Assembly (NCBI RefSeq): GCF_003463065.1
Contig: NZ_QSCM01000002.1
Span: 152,752-216,751 of the forward strand
Direction: 5' to 3'
DNA: 64,000 nt
Origin: Blautia sp. OF03-15BH
GTDB taxonomy: Bacteria; Bacillota; Clostridia; Lachnospirales; Lachnospiraceae
Shown here: positions 1 through 9,006 of the stretch, piece after piece
How positions within the stretch are numbered: position 1 is the stretch's first letter
Layout: every line of letters begins with the position of its first letter
Translations under genes and position numbers: made by a program
The notes under the pieces: generated by a model
Told to the model about the DNA's origin: nothing
The model's input: the letters and a program-made list of their open reading frames with translations, nothing else
The model's database searches: none

Positions 1-1
1 T

Positions 2-391
2 AAATGGATGACAGGGGAACAGCTGGATGAGATGGAAGAAGTGATCCTTCTTTCCAAGTTTCATGAAAAAAAAGGTAACTTTGATCAGCTGGTAGGGCTG
101 GACAGCCGTTTTCATGAAATCCTGTTTGAAGGCTGTCAGAGCAAGCTGCTGGAGCATGAACTGAAGAACCTGCACCAGTATGTCCAGAGAGTACGGAAGT
201 CTTCTCTGGAAAGCGGGCGTCGGGCGGAAAAATCCACGCAGGAACATGAAAATATCATGCTGGCTATCCGGGAGAAAAATCCGGATCTGGCAGACGAACT
301 GGCTACCCGCCATGTTATGAATACCATCAGTAATATCAGGAACTGCCAGATAGAAACGATCATGGAGGATGAGACAAAATGGAAAAAATAA
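2..391 (+). CDS. GntR-family transcriptional regulator, FCD domain (5' truncated by window)
   Basis: The reading frame is open to the left edge of the window, so the N-terminal winged-helix DNA-binding domain lies outside and only the C-terminal effector domain is visible. The visible part is all-helical and carries the FCD pattern: an Asp four residues before a His (DSRFH), then a His in QEHEN and another in TRHVM. In this family these coordinate a metal and a carboxylate ligand. The stop overlaps the start of icd by 13 bases, so the two genes are translationally coupled and the regulator probably controls this citrate/2-oxoglutarate branch in response to an organic acid. The ligand is inference. 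Confidence 0.85.
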   Translation, partial: KWMTGEQLDEMEEVILLSKFHEKKGNFDQLVGLDSRFHEILFEGCQSKLLEHELKNLHQYVQRVRKSSLESGRRAEKSTQEHENIMLAIREKNPDLADELATRHVMNTISNIRNCQIETIMEDETKWKK

Positions 392-1590
392 AAATGCATA
401 CCCCGTTGGTTGAGATGGACGGAGATGAGATGACAAGGATTCTCTGGAAAATGATCAAAGAAGAACTTCTTCTTCCTTTTATCGATCTGAAAACCGAGTA
501 TTATGATCTTGGACTGAAACACAGAGATGAGACAAATGATCAGGTGACGATGGATTCTGCAAAGGCAGCGATCAAATATGGTGTGGCTGTCAAATGCGCC
601 ACCATTACCCCTAATGCAGCCCGTGTGAAGGAATACGACCTGAAGGAGATGTGGAAGAGTCCGAATGGCACCATCCGTTCGATTATGGACGGTACCGTAT
701 TCCGTACTCCGATCGTTGTAAAAGGCATTGAACCCTGTGTGAAGAACTGGAAGAAACCCATTACTCTGGCACGTCATGCCTATGGTGATGTTTACAAGGC
801 ATCCGAGATGATCGTTCCAGGGCCCGGAAAAGCAGAGCTGGTATTTACCGCAGAGGACGGGACGCAGACCAGAGAGCTGATCCATGAATTCAAAGCTCCC
901 GGCGTTCTTCAGGGCATGCACAATCTGAATGCTTCCATTGAAAGCTTTGCAAAGAGCTGTTTCCAGTATGCGCTGGATACGAAGCAGGATGTCTGGTTTG
1001 CTACGAAAGATACGATCTCTAAAAAATACGATCATACCTTTAAAGACATTTTCCAGGAGATCTACGACAGAGATTATAAAGAAGCTTTTGAAAAAGCAGG
1101 GATCACCTATTTCTATACTCTGATCGATGATGCGGTTGCCCGGATCATGAAAGCAGAAGGCGGCTTTATCTGGGCTTGTAAGAACTATGATGGTGATGTC
1201 ATGAGTGATATGGTATCCTCTGCCTTTGGTTCTCTGGCTATGATGACCTCCGTTCTGGTAACACCTGACGGTAAATTTGAGTATGAGGCAGCTCATGGAA
1301 CGGTGCAGCGTCATTATTACAAATATCTGAAGGGCGAGGAAACTTCCACCAATTCTGTTGCTACGATCTTTGCCTGGAGCGGAGCTTTGAGAAAACGTGG
1401 AGAACTGGATCAGATTCCGGAACTGGTCAGCTTTGCGGATAAACTGGAACAAGCAACTCTTGCCACCATCGAAAGCGGAAAAATGACAAAGGATCTGGCA
1501 TTGATTACCACATTGGAAGATCCGACGGTATTAAACAGCGAAGAATTCATCAAAGCTGTCCGTACAAATCTGGAAGAGCGTCTTGCGTAA
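379..1590 (+). CDS. icd: NADP-dependent isocitrate dehydrogenase
   Basis: Oxidatively decarboxylates isocitrate to 2-oxoglutarate with NADP+ in the cytosol, supplying carbon skeletons for glutamate. The 403-residue length and motifs fit the homodimeric, eukaryote-like type II subfamily, not the E. coli type. Visible signatures are the metal/substrate loop CKNYDGDVMSD and the cofactor-side motif AAHGTVQRHY. The ATG overlaps the end of the upstream FCD regulator and the frame runs cleanly to TAA at 1588-1590. A rho-independent terminator follows. A long open frame on the opposite strand over this gene is a codon-bias shadow. Confidence 0.96.
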   Translation: MEKIKMHTPLVEMDGDEMTRILWKMIKEELLLPFIDLKTEYYDLGLKHRDETNDQVTMDSAKAAIKYGVAVKCATITPNAARVKEYDLKEMWKSPNGTIRSIMDGTVFRTPIVVKGIEPCVKNWKKPITLARHAYGDVYKASEMIVPGPGKAELVFTAEDGTQTRELIHEFKAPGVLQGMHNLNASIESFAKSCFQYALDTKQDVWFATKDTISKKYDHTFKDIFQEIYDRDYKEAFEKAGITYFYTLIDDAVARIMKAEGGFIWACKNYDGDVMSDMVSSAFGSLAMMTSVLVTPDGKFEYEAAHGTVQRHYYKYLKGEETSTNSVATIFAWSGALRKRGELDQIPELVSFADKLEQATLATIESGKMTKDLALITTLEDPTVLNSEEFIKAVRTNLEERLA

Positions 1591-1606
1591 AAAAGATATA
1601 TCTAAT
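1591..1606. repeat. Copy 1 of 16-bp direct repeat with palindromic core AGATATATCT
   Basis: The 16 bases AAAAGATATATCTAAT directly follow the icd stop codon and recur exactly at 1714-1729. The core AGATATATCT is a perfect palindrome. Two identical copies in one gap suggest a protein-binding site, but no regulator can be assigned from sequence alone. Confidence 0.6.
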
Positions 1607-1654
1607 TGTTGATTTCAGATCATACCATCTCCGTAATACCGAAAAACATATCAT

Positions 1655-1692
1655 ACAGCAGACACAAAGATATTGTATCTGCTGTGTTTTTA
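1655..1692 (+). terminator. Rho-independent terminator of the regulator-icd operon
   Basis: An 11-bp stem with one mismatch (ACAGCAGACAC with GTATCTGCTGT) is followed by a run of T. It ends the icd transcript about 65 bases after the stop codon. Confidence 0.8.
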
Positions 1693-1713
1693 ATTGACGG
1701 AAATGCACAGAAT

Positions 1714-1729
1714 AAAAGATATATCTAAT
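1714..1729. repeat. Copy 2 of 16-bp direct repeat with palindromic core AGATATATCT
   Basis: Exact second copy of the 1591-1606 motif, 30 bases upstream of the -35 box of the alpha-galactosidase promoter. The position suits an activator or repressor site for that gene. Confidence 0.6.
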
Positions 1730-1758
1730 ATTGTTTTATGGAATATGCGTATATAGTA

Positions 1759-1788
1759 TTGACAAATTGATATATTATGTGGTATATT
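1759..1788 (+). promoter_or_regulatory. Sigma-A promoter of the alpha-galactosidase gene
   Basis: TTGACA at 1759-1764 and TATATT at 1783-1788 with an 18-base spacer in an AT-rich stretch. The leader to the start codon is about 90 bases. Confidence 0.7.
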
Positions 1789-1808
1789 TGTGACAGATAA
1801 ACAGGATG

Positions 1809-1847
1809 TCAGGGCAAACGATATTTCGAATGTCCGCTTTACCCTGA
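1809..1847 (+). other. Leader hairpin containing a fragment of a dispersed repeat
   Basis: TCAGGGCAAA pairs with TTTACCCTGA (one mismatch) around a loop. Its 3' half contains CGAATGTCCGCTTTAC, the end of the repeat found at 19990-20037 and 61868-62028. It is probably a decayed copy of that element lying in the 5' leader of the alpha-galactosidase mRNA. Confidence 0.5.
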
Positions 1848-1886
1848 ACATTTCATTTTACGAAAGCAGAAAAGGGGAAAAGTCCC

Positions 1887-4112
1887 ATGAGTATTGTTTT
1901 TCACGAAAAAACCAGAGAATTTCATCTCTATAATGACAAGATCAGCTACATTTTCCAGGTTCTGCGGAATGGACAGCTGGGACAGCTCTATACGGGCGCC
2001 AGACTGAGAGACCGGGAGGATTTTTCACATCTGGCGGAACTGGGCTTCCGTGACATGGCTCCCTGCATTTATGAAGGGGATACGACATTTTCGCTGGAGG
2101 CTTTGCGTCAGGAGTACCCGTCCTATGGAACCGGTGATATGCGTTATCCGGCGTATGGATTGATCCGGGAGAACGGCAGCCGTCTTTCCAGCTTTGTTTA
2201 TCAGAGTCATCGGATCTATCCGGGCAAACCAAAACTGGACGGACTTCCGGCTACTTATGTAGAGTCTGATCACGAAGCAGAAACACTTGAAATCACCTTA
2301 AAGGATGATATCCTGGGAACAGAATTGATCCTTACCTATACGATCTATGAGACATTTCCGGTGATCTGCCGGAATGCCCGTTTCTGTCAGACAGGAAAAG
2401 AAACCGTGGTCCTGGACCGTGCTATGAGTTTCTCTCTGGATCTGCCGGACTGGGATTATGACATGATTACGCTTACAGGTTCCTGGGCAAGAGAACGATA
2501 TGTCCGTACCGAGCATCTGAGAGAGGGTGCGCAGGAAGTTTACAGTATGAGAGGACACAGCAGTCATCAGTTCAATCCGTTTCTGGCACTGAAGCGTCCT
2601 CACGCGGATGAAAAACAGGGTGAAGTCTTCGGATTCAGCCTGGTATACAGTGGCAATTTTCTTGGTAAAGTCAATGTAGACACTTATGGAGTCACGAGAG
2701 TGCTGCTGGGGATCCATCCGGAAGGCTTTTCCTGGACTTTGAAGCCGGGTGAGAGTTTCCAGACACCGGAGGCTGTGATGGTTTATTCCTCCGAGGGACT
2801 GAATGGCATGAGCCAGACCTTCCATAAGCTGTATCGTACCAGACTCTGCCGGGGCAGCTGGCGGGATCGGGTAAGGCCGGTGCTGATCAATAACTGGGAA
2901 GCCACCTTTATGAATTTTACAGAGGAGAAGATCCTGAATATTGCAAGAACTGCGGCAGACCTTGGCGTAGAGCTTATGGTTCTGGATGACGGCTGGTTCG
3001 GCAAGAGGGATGATGCCACCAGTTCTCTTGGAGACTGGTATCCGGATCTTTCCAAGCTGCCGGATGGTATTACCGGAGTGGCAAAAAAGGTGGAGGCCCT
3101 TGGCATGAAGTTCGGCCTCTGGATCGAGCCGGAGATGGTCAATCATGAGAGCCGTCTTTACCGGGAACATCCGGACTGGCTCCTGGGAGAGCCGGGAAGA
3201 CCTCAGTGCCACGGCAGAAACCAGTTTGTTCTGGATTACAGCAAACCGGAGGTTGTACAGGGCATTGGAGATATGATCGCAAAGATTCTCCGGGAAGCTC
3301 CTGTTTCCTATATCAAATGGGATATGAACCGGAGCATGTCTGAGGTCTTTTCCAAAGGAAGAGCTGCGGCATTCCAGGGTGAAGTATTTCATCGCCATAT
3401 GCTTGGTATTTATGCACTCTATGAGCGGCTGATCACCGAGTTCCCGGATATTCTTTTTGAGTCCTGTGCCAGCGGCGGAGCCCGTTTTGATCCGGGAATG
3501 CTTTATTATGCACCGCAGACCTGGACCTCAGATAATACCGATGCGGTGGAGCGCCTGAGGATCCAGTATGGAACCTCTATGGTTTATCCGCTCAGTTCGA
3601 TGGGCTGTCATGTATCTGCCGCACCCAATCAGCAGACATACAGAAATACATCTCTGAAGACAAGAGGGGAGACAGCACTCTTTGGTGTGTTTGGCTATGA
3701 GCTGGACCTAAATACTCTGACAGATGAAGAAAGAGAAGAGGTCCGTCAGCAGATCTGTTTTGTAAAAGAACACCGGGAGCTCCTGATGAAAGGGACCTTT
3801 TACCGGTTGCTGAGTCCTTTTGAAGGGGATGAAGCAGCATGGATCGTAGTTTCTGAAGACCGGACGGAAGCAATGGCGGGTTATTACCGCCAGAGACAGC
3901 CGGCCAATGCACCTTATCAGCGGCTCCGTCTTGCGGGACTGGATCCGGAAATGGAATATCTGGTATCTGATTTTGCAGGAAGCTTCTTCGGAGACGAACT
4001 CATGCAGGCAGGTCTTGTGACCTCTGATGAAGGCTGCGGAGTGAAGGGCAGCGGTGTTCCGCAGGGAGACTACCAGTCGAGAGTTTTTTATATAAAAAGA
4101 AAAGATCATTGA
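1887..4112 (+). CDS. Alpha-galactosidase, glycoside hydrolase family 36
   Basis: Retaining exo-alpha-1,6-galactosidase that releases galactose from melibiose and raffinose-family sugars. There is no signal peptide, so it acts on imported oligosaccharides in the cytosol. At 741 residues it has the full GH36 layout: N-terminal beta-supersandwich, central TIM barrel and C-terminal beta domain. The nucleophile motif KWDMNR places the catalytic Asp near residue 479, and SDNTDA gives the acid/base Asp near residue 549; the SCASGGARFDPG loop lies between them. The ATG is preceded by AAAGGGGAAAAG. No sugar transporter is adjacent, so uptake is encoded elsewhere. It has its own promoter and a repeat-containing leader. 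Confidence 0.95.
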   Translation: MSIVFHEKTREFHLYNDKISYIFQVLRNGQLGQLYTGARLRDREDFSHLAELGFRDMAPCIYEGDTTFSLEALRQEYPSYGTGDMRYPAYGLIRENGSRLSSFVYQSHRIYPGKPKLDGLPATYVESDHEAETLEITLKDDILGTELILTYTIYETFPVICRNARFCQTGKETVVLDRAMSFSLDLPDWDYDMITLTGSWARERYVRTEHLREGAQEVYSMRGHSSHQFNPFLALKRPHADEKQGEVFGFSLVYSGNFLGKVNVDTYGVTRVLLGIHPEGFSWTLKPGESFQTPEAVMVYSSEGLNGMSQTFHKLYRTRLCRGSWRDRVRPVLINNWEATFMNFTEEKILNIARTAADLGVELMVLDDGWFGKRDDATSSLGDWYPDLSKLPDGITGVAKKVEALGMKFGLWIEPEMVNHESRLYREHPDWLLGEPGRPQCHGRNQFVLDYSKPEVVQGIGDMIAKILREAPVSYIKWDMNRSMSEVFSKGRAAAFQGEVFHRHMLGIYALYERLITEFPDILFESCASGGARFDPGMLYYAPQTWTSDNTDAVERLRIQYGTSMVYPLSSMGCHVSAAPNQQTYRNTSLKTRGETALFGVFGYELDLNTLTDEEREEVRQQICFVKEHRELLMKGTFYRLLSPFEGDEAAWIVVSEDRTEAMAGYYRQRQPANAPYQRLRLAGLDPEMEYLVSDFAGSFFGDELMQAGLVTSDEGCGVKGSGVPQGDYQSRVFYIKRKDH

Positions 4113-4114
4113 TA

Positions 4115-4144
4115 TTTTTCCATGCAAAGCATGGTAAAAATAAA
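4115..4144 (+). other. Near-perfect palindrome between the alpha-galactosidase gene and oppA
   Basis: A 13-bp stem (CCATGC/GCATGG flanked by T and A runs) with one bulged T sits just after the GH36 stop codon. There is no T-run beyond the 3' arm on the plus strand, so it is a weak terminator at best. It may end the GH36 message or protect its 3' end. Confidence 0.5.
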
Positions 4145-4219
4145 AAGGATGCCGGAGCCGGACAGGATATCCTCTGACACGACATTCAAAAATTTCTTTA
4201 TGAAAGAGAGGACAACACT

Positions 4220-5857
4220 ATGAAAAGAAAACTTCTGTCAGCATTACTTGCAACAGCCATGACCATGACTGTTGTAGCAGGAACCGGAATTGCTGTATCT
4301 GCAGACGGTGAGGCCGTTGTAAGCACCGTTATGTTCTCCGATCCGGATACCATGGATCCCGGACGTGCAGACGACGACCAGAAGAACTCCATCATTCTGG
4401 AGTGCCAGGAGAGCCTGGTTCGTCTGATCGATGGAAAACTGACCAATGCAGGCGCAGAGAGCTACGAGACCTCTGAGGATGGTCTGACCTGGACCTTCCA
4501 TCTGCGTGACAACAAGTATTCCGATGGAACACCGGTCGTAGCAGCTGACTATGTAAACTCCATCCGTCGTGTATTTGACCCGGAGGTTAACTGCCACAAC
4601 GCCGGTATCTTCTACTGCATCGCAGGCGGAGAAGCTTTCAATACCGGTTCCGGAGCAAAAGAGGATGTCGGAGCCAAGGCTGTTGATGACAAGACTCTGG
4701 AGATCACTCTGACCGAGCCTATCCCGTACTTTGCACAGCTTCTGACTTTTGCAAACATCACTCCGGTTCCCGAATCAAAAACCGAGGGCGAGAACAACTC
4801 TTCCTATGGTGCGATCGTAGAAGATCTGGCACAGAGTGGTCCGTATTACATTTCCGAGTGGACCCGTGGTTCCAAGGTTGTTCTGAAAAAGAACCCGAAC
4901 TACTGGGATGCTGAGAACATCAAACTGGACGAGATCGATATGATTCTGGCTCAGGATGAGAATACCAGACAGCAGCTTTTTGATCAGGGACAGATTGATC
5001 TTCTGAGAAATGTCCGCACAGAGTACGTTGACCAGCTGCAGTCCAAGATCGATTCCGGTGAGGTTACTCTTATTTCCGGCCCGCAGCCGAGAAACAGCTA
5101 CATCTGCTTCAACAACGAGGATCCGGATGGCGTATTCTCAAATGAAAACATCCGTAAAGCCTTTGCAATCGCCTTTGACCGCGAGTCTTATGTCAAGAAC
5201 GTTCTGAAAAAAGAACAGGCTGCTTACGGTGAGATTCCTTACGGAACCGCTATCGGTGACGATCTGTTCCGTGATCTCTATGAAGAGCCCATGAAAGAGC
5301 TTCTGGAGCAGGATCCGGTAGAGCTTCTGAACAAAGGACTGGAGGAAATCGGCAAATCAGGTGAGACTCTTGAGGTTACCTTCCTTCAGAGAAACTCTGA
5401 CAACGAGACCAAGGTTGCAGCTGAGTACTATCAGAACCAGTGGCAGACAAAACTCGGCGTTGTTGTAAACATCGAGACTGCTTCCGATAACTCTTCCTTC
5501 AACAACCAGGTTTCCAAAGGACAGTACCAGATCTGCCAGACCGGTTGGGGCGCAGATTATAACGATCCGATGACCTTTATGCAGTGCTACACCACTGGCG
5601 ATGGAAACAACCCGGCATTCTTCTCCGATTCCGAGTATGATGAGCTGGTAAATGCATGCAAGACCGAGTCCGACATGAAAGTCCGCGGTGAGAACTTTGC
5701 AAAAGCTGAGAAGATCCTGACTGTTGACAAATGTGGTATTTCCCCGGTTACTTTCTCTTACTCCAACGTTGTTGTAAACCCGAAACTCCAGGGCGTATAC
5801 ATCAATGGTGCAGGCGGTCCTTCCGTTGAGTTCAGAGATGCATACCTTGCTGAGTAA
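4220..5857 (+). CDS. oppA: Oligopeptide ABC transporter, substrate-binding protein
   Basis: Extracellular SBP_bac_5 (family 5) binding protein that captures peptides for the OppBC channel. It has a typical Sec signal peptide in residues 1-30, but no cysteine in it, so the usual Gram-positive lipobox anchor is absent. The mature part shows family landmarks: an SDPDTMDPGRADD start, a TWTFHLRDNKYSDGTPV segment and the NPNYWD motif. Length 545 residues is normal. Its codons are strongly biased, as expected of a highly expressed binding protein. It is first in the opp operon and separated from oppB by two hairpins. Peptide versus nickel or sugar specificity cannot be read directly. Confidence 0.92.
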   Translation: MKRKLLSALLATAMTMTVVAGTGIAVSADGEAVVSTVMFSDPDTMDPGRADDDQKNSIILECQESLVRLIDGKLTNAGAESYETSEDGLTWTFHLRDNKYSDGTPVVAADYVNSIRRVFDPEVNCHNAGIFYCIAGGEAFNTGSGAKEDVGAKAVDDKTLEITLTEPIPYFAQLLTFANITPVPESKTEGENNSSYGAIVEDLAQSGPYYISEWTRGSKVVLKKNPNYWDAENIKLDEIDMILAQDENTRQQLFDQGQIDLLRNVRTEYVDQLQSKIDSGEVTLISGPQPRNSYICFNNEDPDGVFSNENIRKAFAIAFDRESYVKNVLKKEQAAYGEIPYGTAIGDDLFRDLYEEPMKELLEQDPVELLNKGLEEIGKSGETLEVTFLQRNSDNETKVAAEYYQNQWQTKLGVVVNIETASDNSSFNNQVSKGQYQICQTGWGADYNDPMTFMQCYTTGDGNNPAFFSDSEYDELVNACKTESDMKVRGENFAKAEKILTVDKCGISPVTFSYSNVVVNPKLQGVYINGAGGPSVEFRDAYLAE

Positions 5858-5903
5858 CAGATAACCAGAATGACAGTGGAGCTGCCGTTCAGTCCATTGT
5901 GTT

Positions 5904-5951
5904 ATGCCGGAACATGCGGGAGATCCTTGGATCTCCCCGCCGTTCCGGCAT
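5904..5951 (+). terminator. Large intercistronic hairpin after oppA (attenuator-like)
   Basis: ATGCCGGAAC pairs with GTTCCGGCAT, and the stem continues through GGGAGATCC/GGATCTCCC around a two-base loop, giving roughly 20 pairs. Only a short TTTATAA follows, so it probably terminates part of the transcripts or protects the oppA mRNA, allowing excess binding protein over membrane subunits. Confidence 0.65.
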
Positions 5952-5966
5952 TTATAAGTCAAAGGT

Positions 5967-6027
5967 CTTAGTGTACGGTATCACTCCCGTTTCTGTCAGC
6001 AGAAAGCGAGTGATACAGCACACTAAG
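5967..6027 (+). other. Second intercistronic hairpin before oppB
   Basis: CTTAGTGT pairs with ACACTAAG and GTATCACTC with GAGTGATAC, with an inner TTTCT/AGAAA helix. It ends about ten bases before the oppB ribosome binding site TTAGGAGG. It could affect oppB translation or mark an RNA-processing site. Confidence 0.6.
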
Positions 6028-6051
6028 CTTTCACTTAGGAGGTACGACAAA

Positions 6052-7008
6052 ATGATTAAATACATATTAAAGAAAATTGGCTACATGATCGTAACCTTAT
6101 GGGTAATTCTTACAATTACCTTTTTTCTGATGAACTGCATTCCTGGTGATCCGACACAGGACAGCATGAAAGTGCTTCCGGAAGCAGTTGCAAACAACCT
6201 GAAAGCACGTTGGGGACTGGACAAGCCTCTTAGCGAGCAGTATGTGATCTATCTGAAAAATCTTCTGCACGGGCAGATGGGAGAGTCCTACAAGACGCCT
6301 GGTCTTACTGCAAACCAGATCATTTCCGAGCGTTTTCCGGCTTCCTTGCAGTTAGGACTGCAGGCTGTGGCAGTAGGTCTGATCCTGGGGCTGATCCTTG
6401 GTATTCTGGCCGCTCTGCATCGTGGCCGCTGGATCGATTTTTTGACGATCTTTATTGCTATCATCGGTGTGTCTGTGCCGAGCTTTGTATTTGCAGCCTT
6501 GCTTCAGAAATATGCGGCTGGCTCTTACTTCCCCATTGTCGGCTGGTCATCGAAGGGGATGGGGATCGGGCAGATCTTCCAGTATACGTTCCTTCCGACG
6601 GTATCGGCATCCATCAGCGGTATTGCCACCTATTCCCGTTTCATGCGTTCTTCCGTACTGGATGTACTGAGTAATGATTACATTCTTCTGGCCAAATCCA
6701 AAGGCCTTTCCAACTTCCAGATCGTAAAACGTCATGTACTCCGTAATGCCATCACACCGATCATCTCCATCGTAGCTCCGCAGGTAGCCAATATCGTAAC
6801 CGGTTCTTTCGTTATCGAACGTATCTTCTCGATCCCCGGTCTGGGACGTTACTATGTAGAGAGTGTAAACGGACGTGATTACCCGATGATCATGGCAACT
6901 ACATTGTTCTTCTCATTTATCTTTATTTTCTGTATGGTATTGATGGACATCCTTTATGCCATCGTAGACCCCAGAGTGAGAAAGAGCATCATCGAAGGCA
7001 ACAAGTAA
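6052..7008 (+). CDS. oppB: Oligopeptide ABC transporter permease OppB
   Basis: Inner-membrane channel subunit of the peptide importer, 318 residues. It starts with the OppB-type N-terminal helix (YILKKIGYMIVTLWVI) and has about six membrane segments. The EAA-type coupling loop is visible around AKSKGLSNFQIVKRHVLRNA. I chose ATG 6052 because TAGGAGG lies eight bases upstream; the frame extends to 5899, but that extension crosses the intergenic hairpins and has no family similarity. OppC follows after 16 bases. Confidence 0.94.
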   Translation: MIKYILKKIGYMIVTLWVILTITFFLMNCIPGDPTQDSMKVLPEAVANNLKARWGLDKPLSEQYVIYLKNLLHGQMGESYKTPGLTANQIISERFPASLQLGLQAVAVGLILGLILGILAALHRGRWIDFLTIFIAIIGVSVPSFVFAALLQKYAAGSYFPIVGWSSKGMGIGQIFQYTFLPTVSASISGIATYSRFMRSSVLDVLSNDYILLAKSKGLSNFQIVKRHVLRNAITPIISIVAPQVANIVTGSFVIERIFSIPGLGRYYVESVNGRDYPMIMATTLFFSFIFIFCMVLMDILYAIVDPRVRKSIIEGNK

Positions 7009-7024
7009 GGAGGGTGAGACCAGA

Positions 7025-7954
7025 ATGACAGAACAGAGCGGAAAGCTTACAAAAGAACAGTTCACCCGGGTAGGAGTGGACGAACAGGCATCAGAAAATC
7101 TGGTGCGCCCCAGTATTTCTTACTGGCAGGATGCATTCCGGAGACTGAAGAAGAACAAGGTTGCGATGGCAAGTCTGGTTCTTCTGATCGCAATCGTGTT
7201 TATGTGTATTTTTGCACCGTATATTTATCCTCATCCCTATGATGAGCAGAACATTGAATTTACCAATCAGGGGCCCACTCTGCAGCATATCTTCGGTCTG
7301 GATGATCTGGGAAGAGACATTTTTGCCCGTATCTGGATCGGCGGCCGTGTTTCCCTGACTATTGGTGTCGTCGGTGCGCTGGTATCTCTGCTGATCGGTG
7401 TCCTTTACGGCGGCGTCAGCGGATATATGGGCGGTCTGGTGGATGATATCATGATGCGTATTCTGGAAATCCTTTCAGGTATCCCTTACATGGTCATGGT
7501 AATCATCGTGACTGTTTTTCTTGGAAAAGGTATGAGTTCTCTCCTTTTGGCACTCTGTATCACCAGCTGGACCGGTCTGGCCCGTCTGGTACGAGGACAG
7601 GTGCTGGAATTAAAGGAGTGTGAATATGTCATGGCGGCAAAGGCACTGGGTACGCCGACACTCAAAATCGTCACCCGCCATCTGATCCCGAACACCATGA
7701 GTATCATTATCGTACAGACCACCTTCTCCATCCCGAGCTTCATTTTCTCCGAGGCTTTCCTGAGCTTTATCGGAATGGGTATCCAGCCGCCGCTTACCAG
7801 CTGGGGTGCCATGGCTTCTCTTGGACAGCAGCAGATGGCTTACTATCCTCATGAACTGATTTTCCCGGCACTGGCTATTTCTGTAACCATGCTGGCATTC
7901 AACCTCCTGGGTGATGGCCTGCGTGATGCATTTGACCCGAAACTCCGTCAGTAA
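7025..7954 (+). CDS. oppC: Oligopeptide ABC transporter permease OppC
   Basis: Second channel subunit, 309 residues. A cytosolic N-terminal tail of about 45 residues precedes the first helix (MASLVLLIAIVFMCIFAPYI), then the OppC hallmark LGLDDLGRDIFARIWIGGR-like segment and five further helices. The coupling loop is AAKALGTPTLKIVTRHLIPN. An AAGGAGGG-type ribosome binding site sits just before the ATG. It pairs with OppB to form the translocation pathway and is energised by OppD and OppF. Confidence 0.94.
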   Translation: MTEQSGKLTKEQFTRVGVDEQASENLVRPSISYWQDAFRRLKKNKVAMASLVLLIAIVFMCIFAPYIYPHPYDEQNIEFTNQGPTLQHIFGLDDLGRDIFARIWIGGRVSLTIGVVGALVSLLIGVLYGGVSGYMGGLVDDIMMRILEILSGIPYMVMVIIVTVFLGKGMSSLLLALCITSWTGLARLVRGQVLELKECEYVMAAKALGTPTLKIVTRHLIPNTMSIIIVQTTFSIPSFIFSEAFLSFIGMGIQPPLTSWGAMASLGQQQMAYYPHELIFPALAISVTMLAFNLLGDGLRDAFDPKLRQ

Positions 7955-7974
7955 GAAAGAAAGGTGTGTGAAAA

Positions 7975-9006
7975 ATGAGCAATCTGTTAGAAGTAAAAAA
8001 TCTGGAAGTCTCTTTCCATACCTATGCCGGTGAAGTCAAGGCGGTACGGGGAGTATCCTTTGAAGCAAAAGCAGGCGAATGTCTTGCGATCGTAGGAGAG
8101 TCCGGTTCTGGAAAAACAGTAACCTCCAAGGCGGTTTTAGGCTTGATCGCCACGCCTCCGGGAGAAGTGAAAAAGACCAGTGAGATCATATTTGATGGTC
8201 AGAATATTATGAATTACAGTGAGAAAGAATGGAGAGCCTATCGTGGAAAAGATGCAGCTATGATCTTCCAGGATCCCATGACCTCCCTGAACCCGACCAT
8301 GAAAGTCGGCAAACAGATTATGGAAAGCATTCTTCTTCACAGCAAGGTTTCCAAGGATGAGGCAAAAAAACGTGCTCTGGAGCTTCTGAAAATGGTAAAC
8401 ATCCCAAATCCGGAAGAGCGTATGAATCAGTATCCTTATGAATTTTCGGGTGGTATGAGGCAGCGTGTTGTCATTGCCATTGCTCTTGCCTGCAATCCGA
8501 AGCTTATGATCGCCGACGAGCCCACGACAGCTCTGGATGTGACCATTCAGGCACAGATCATTGACCTTCTGAAAAAGATCCAGAAGGAAAATAATACAGC
8601 TGTAGTCATGATCACACATGACCTTGGTGTCGTAGCCGGTATGGCAGATGACATCATCGTTATGTATGCAGGTCGCATTGTAGAAAAAGGTACGGTTTAT
8701 GAAATTTTCAACGAGCCGAAACACCCCTATACGGATGCTCTTTTAAAGGCTGTTCCGAACCTGAAAAATGAGAATAAATCCGAACTCCGCATCATTCCTG
8801 GAACACCGCCGGATTTGATCGCGCCGCCGAAAGGCTGTGGTTTTGCAAGCCGCTGTCAGTACTGCATGGGGATCTGTAAAGAGCAGTCTCCGGAATACAC
8901 CCGTTTTTCCGGTTCCCACGAGGCTGCCTGCTGGCTGAACCATCCAATGGCAAAAGAAGTGTACGGAATCAAGGACATCAAGGAGGTGTTTGAAGATGGC
9001 AAATGA
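7975..9006 (+). CDS. oppD: Oligopeptide ABC transporter ATP-binding protein OppD
   Basis: Cytosolic ATPase of the importer, 343 residues. Walker A is GESGSGKT, the ABC signature is SGGMRQR, Walker B ends IADEPTTALD, and the switch His is in ITHDLGVV. The C-terminal oligopeptide/dipeptide extension contains GCGFASRCQYC-type cysteines; in homologues four such Cys bind a [4Fe-4S] cluster. The stop codon overlaps the start of oppF by 11 bases, so the two ATPases are made in equal amounts. Confidence 0.95.
   Translation: MSNLLEVKNLEVSFHTYAGEVKAVRGVSFEAKAGECLAIVGESGSGKTVTSKAVLGLIATPPGEVKKTSEIIFDGQNIMNYSEKEWRAYRGKDAAMIFQDPMTSLNPTMKVGKQIMESILLHSKVSKDEAKKRALELLKMVNIPNPEERMNQYPYEFSGGMRQRVVIAIALACNPKLMIADEPTTALDVTIQAQIIDLLKKIQKENNTAVVMITHDLGVVAGMADDIIVMYAGRIVEKGTVYEIFNEPKHPYTDALLKAVPNLKNENKSELRIIPGTPPDLIAPPKGCGFASRCQYCMGICKEQSPEYTRFSGSHEAACWLNHPMAKEVYGIKDIKEVFEDGK

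Noticed and set aside
136..1452. 438-codon open frame on the minus strand
   Set aside because: Lies wholly over icd and the regulator end, no family similarity, no ribosome binding site. A codon-bias shadow, like many others here (for example 2298-3398 minus and 39417-40529 minus).
5899..6051. Longer N-terminus of OppB
   Set aside because: It crosses two intergenic hairpins and has no family similarity; ATG 6052 has a proper ribosome binding site.
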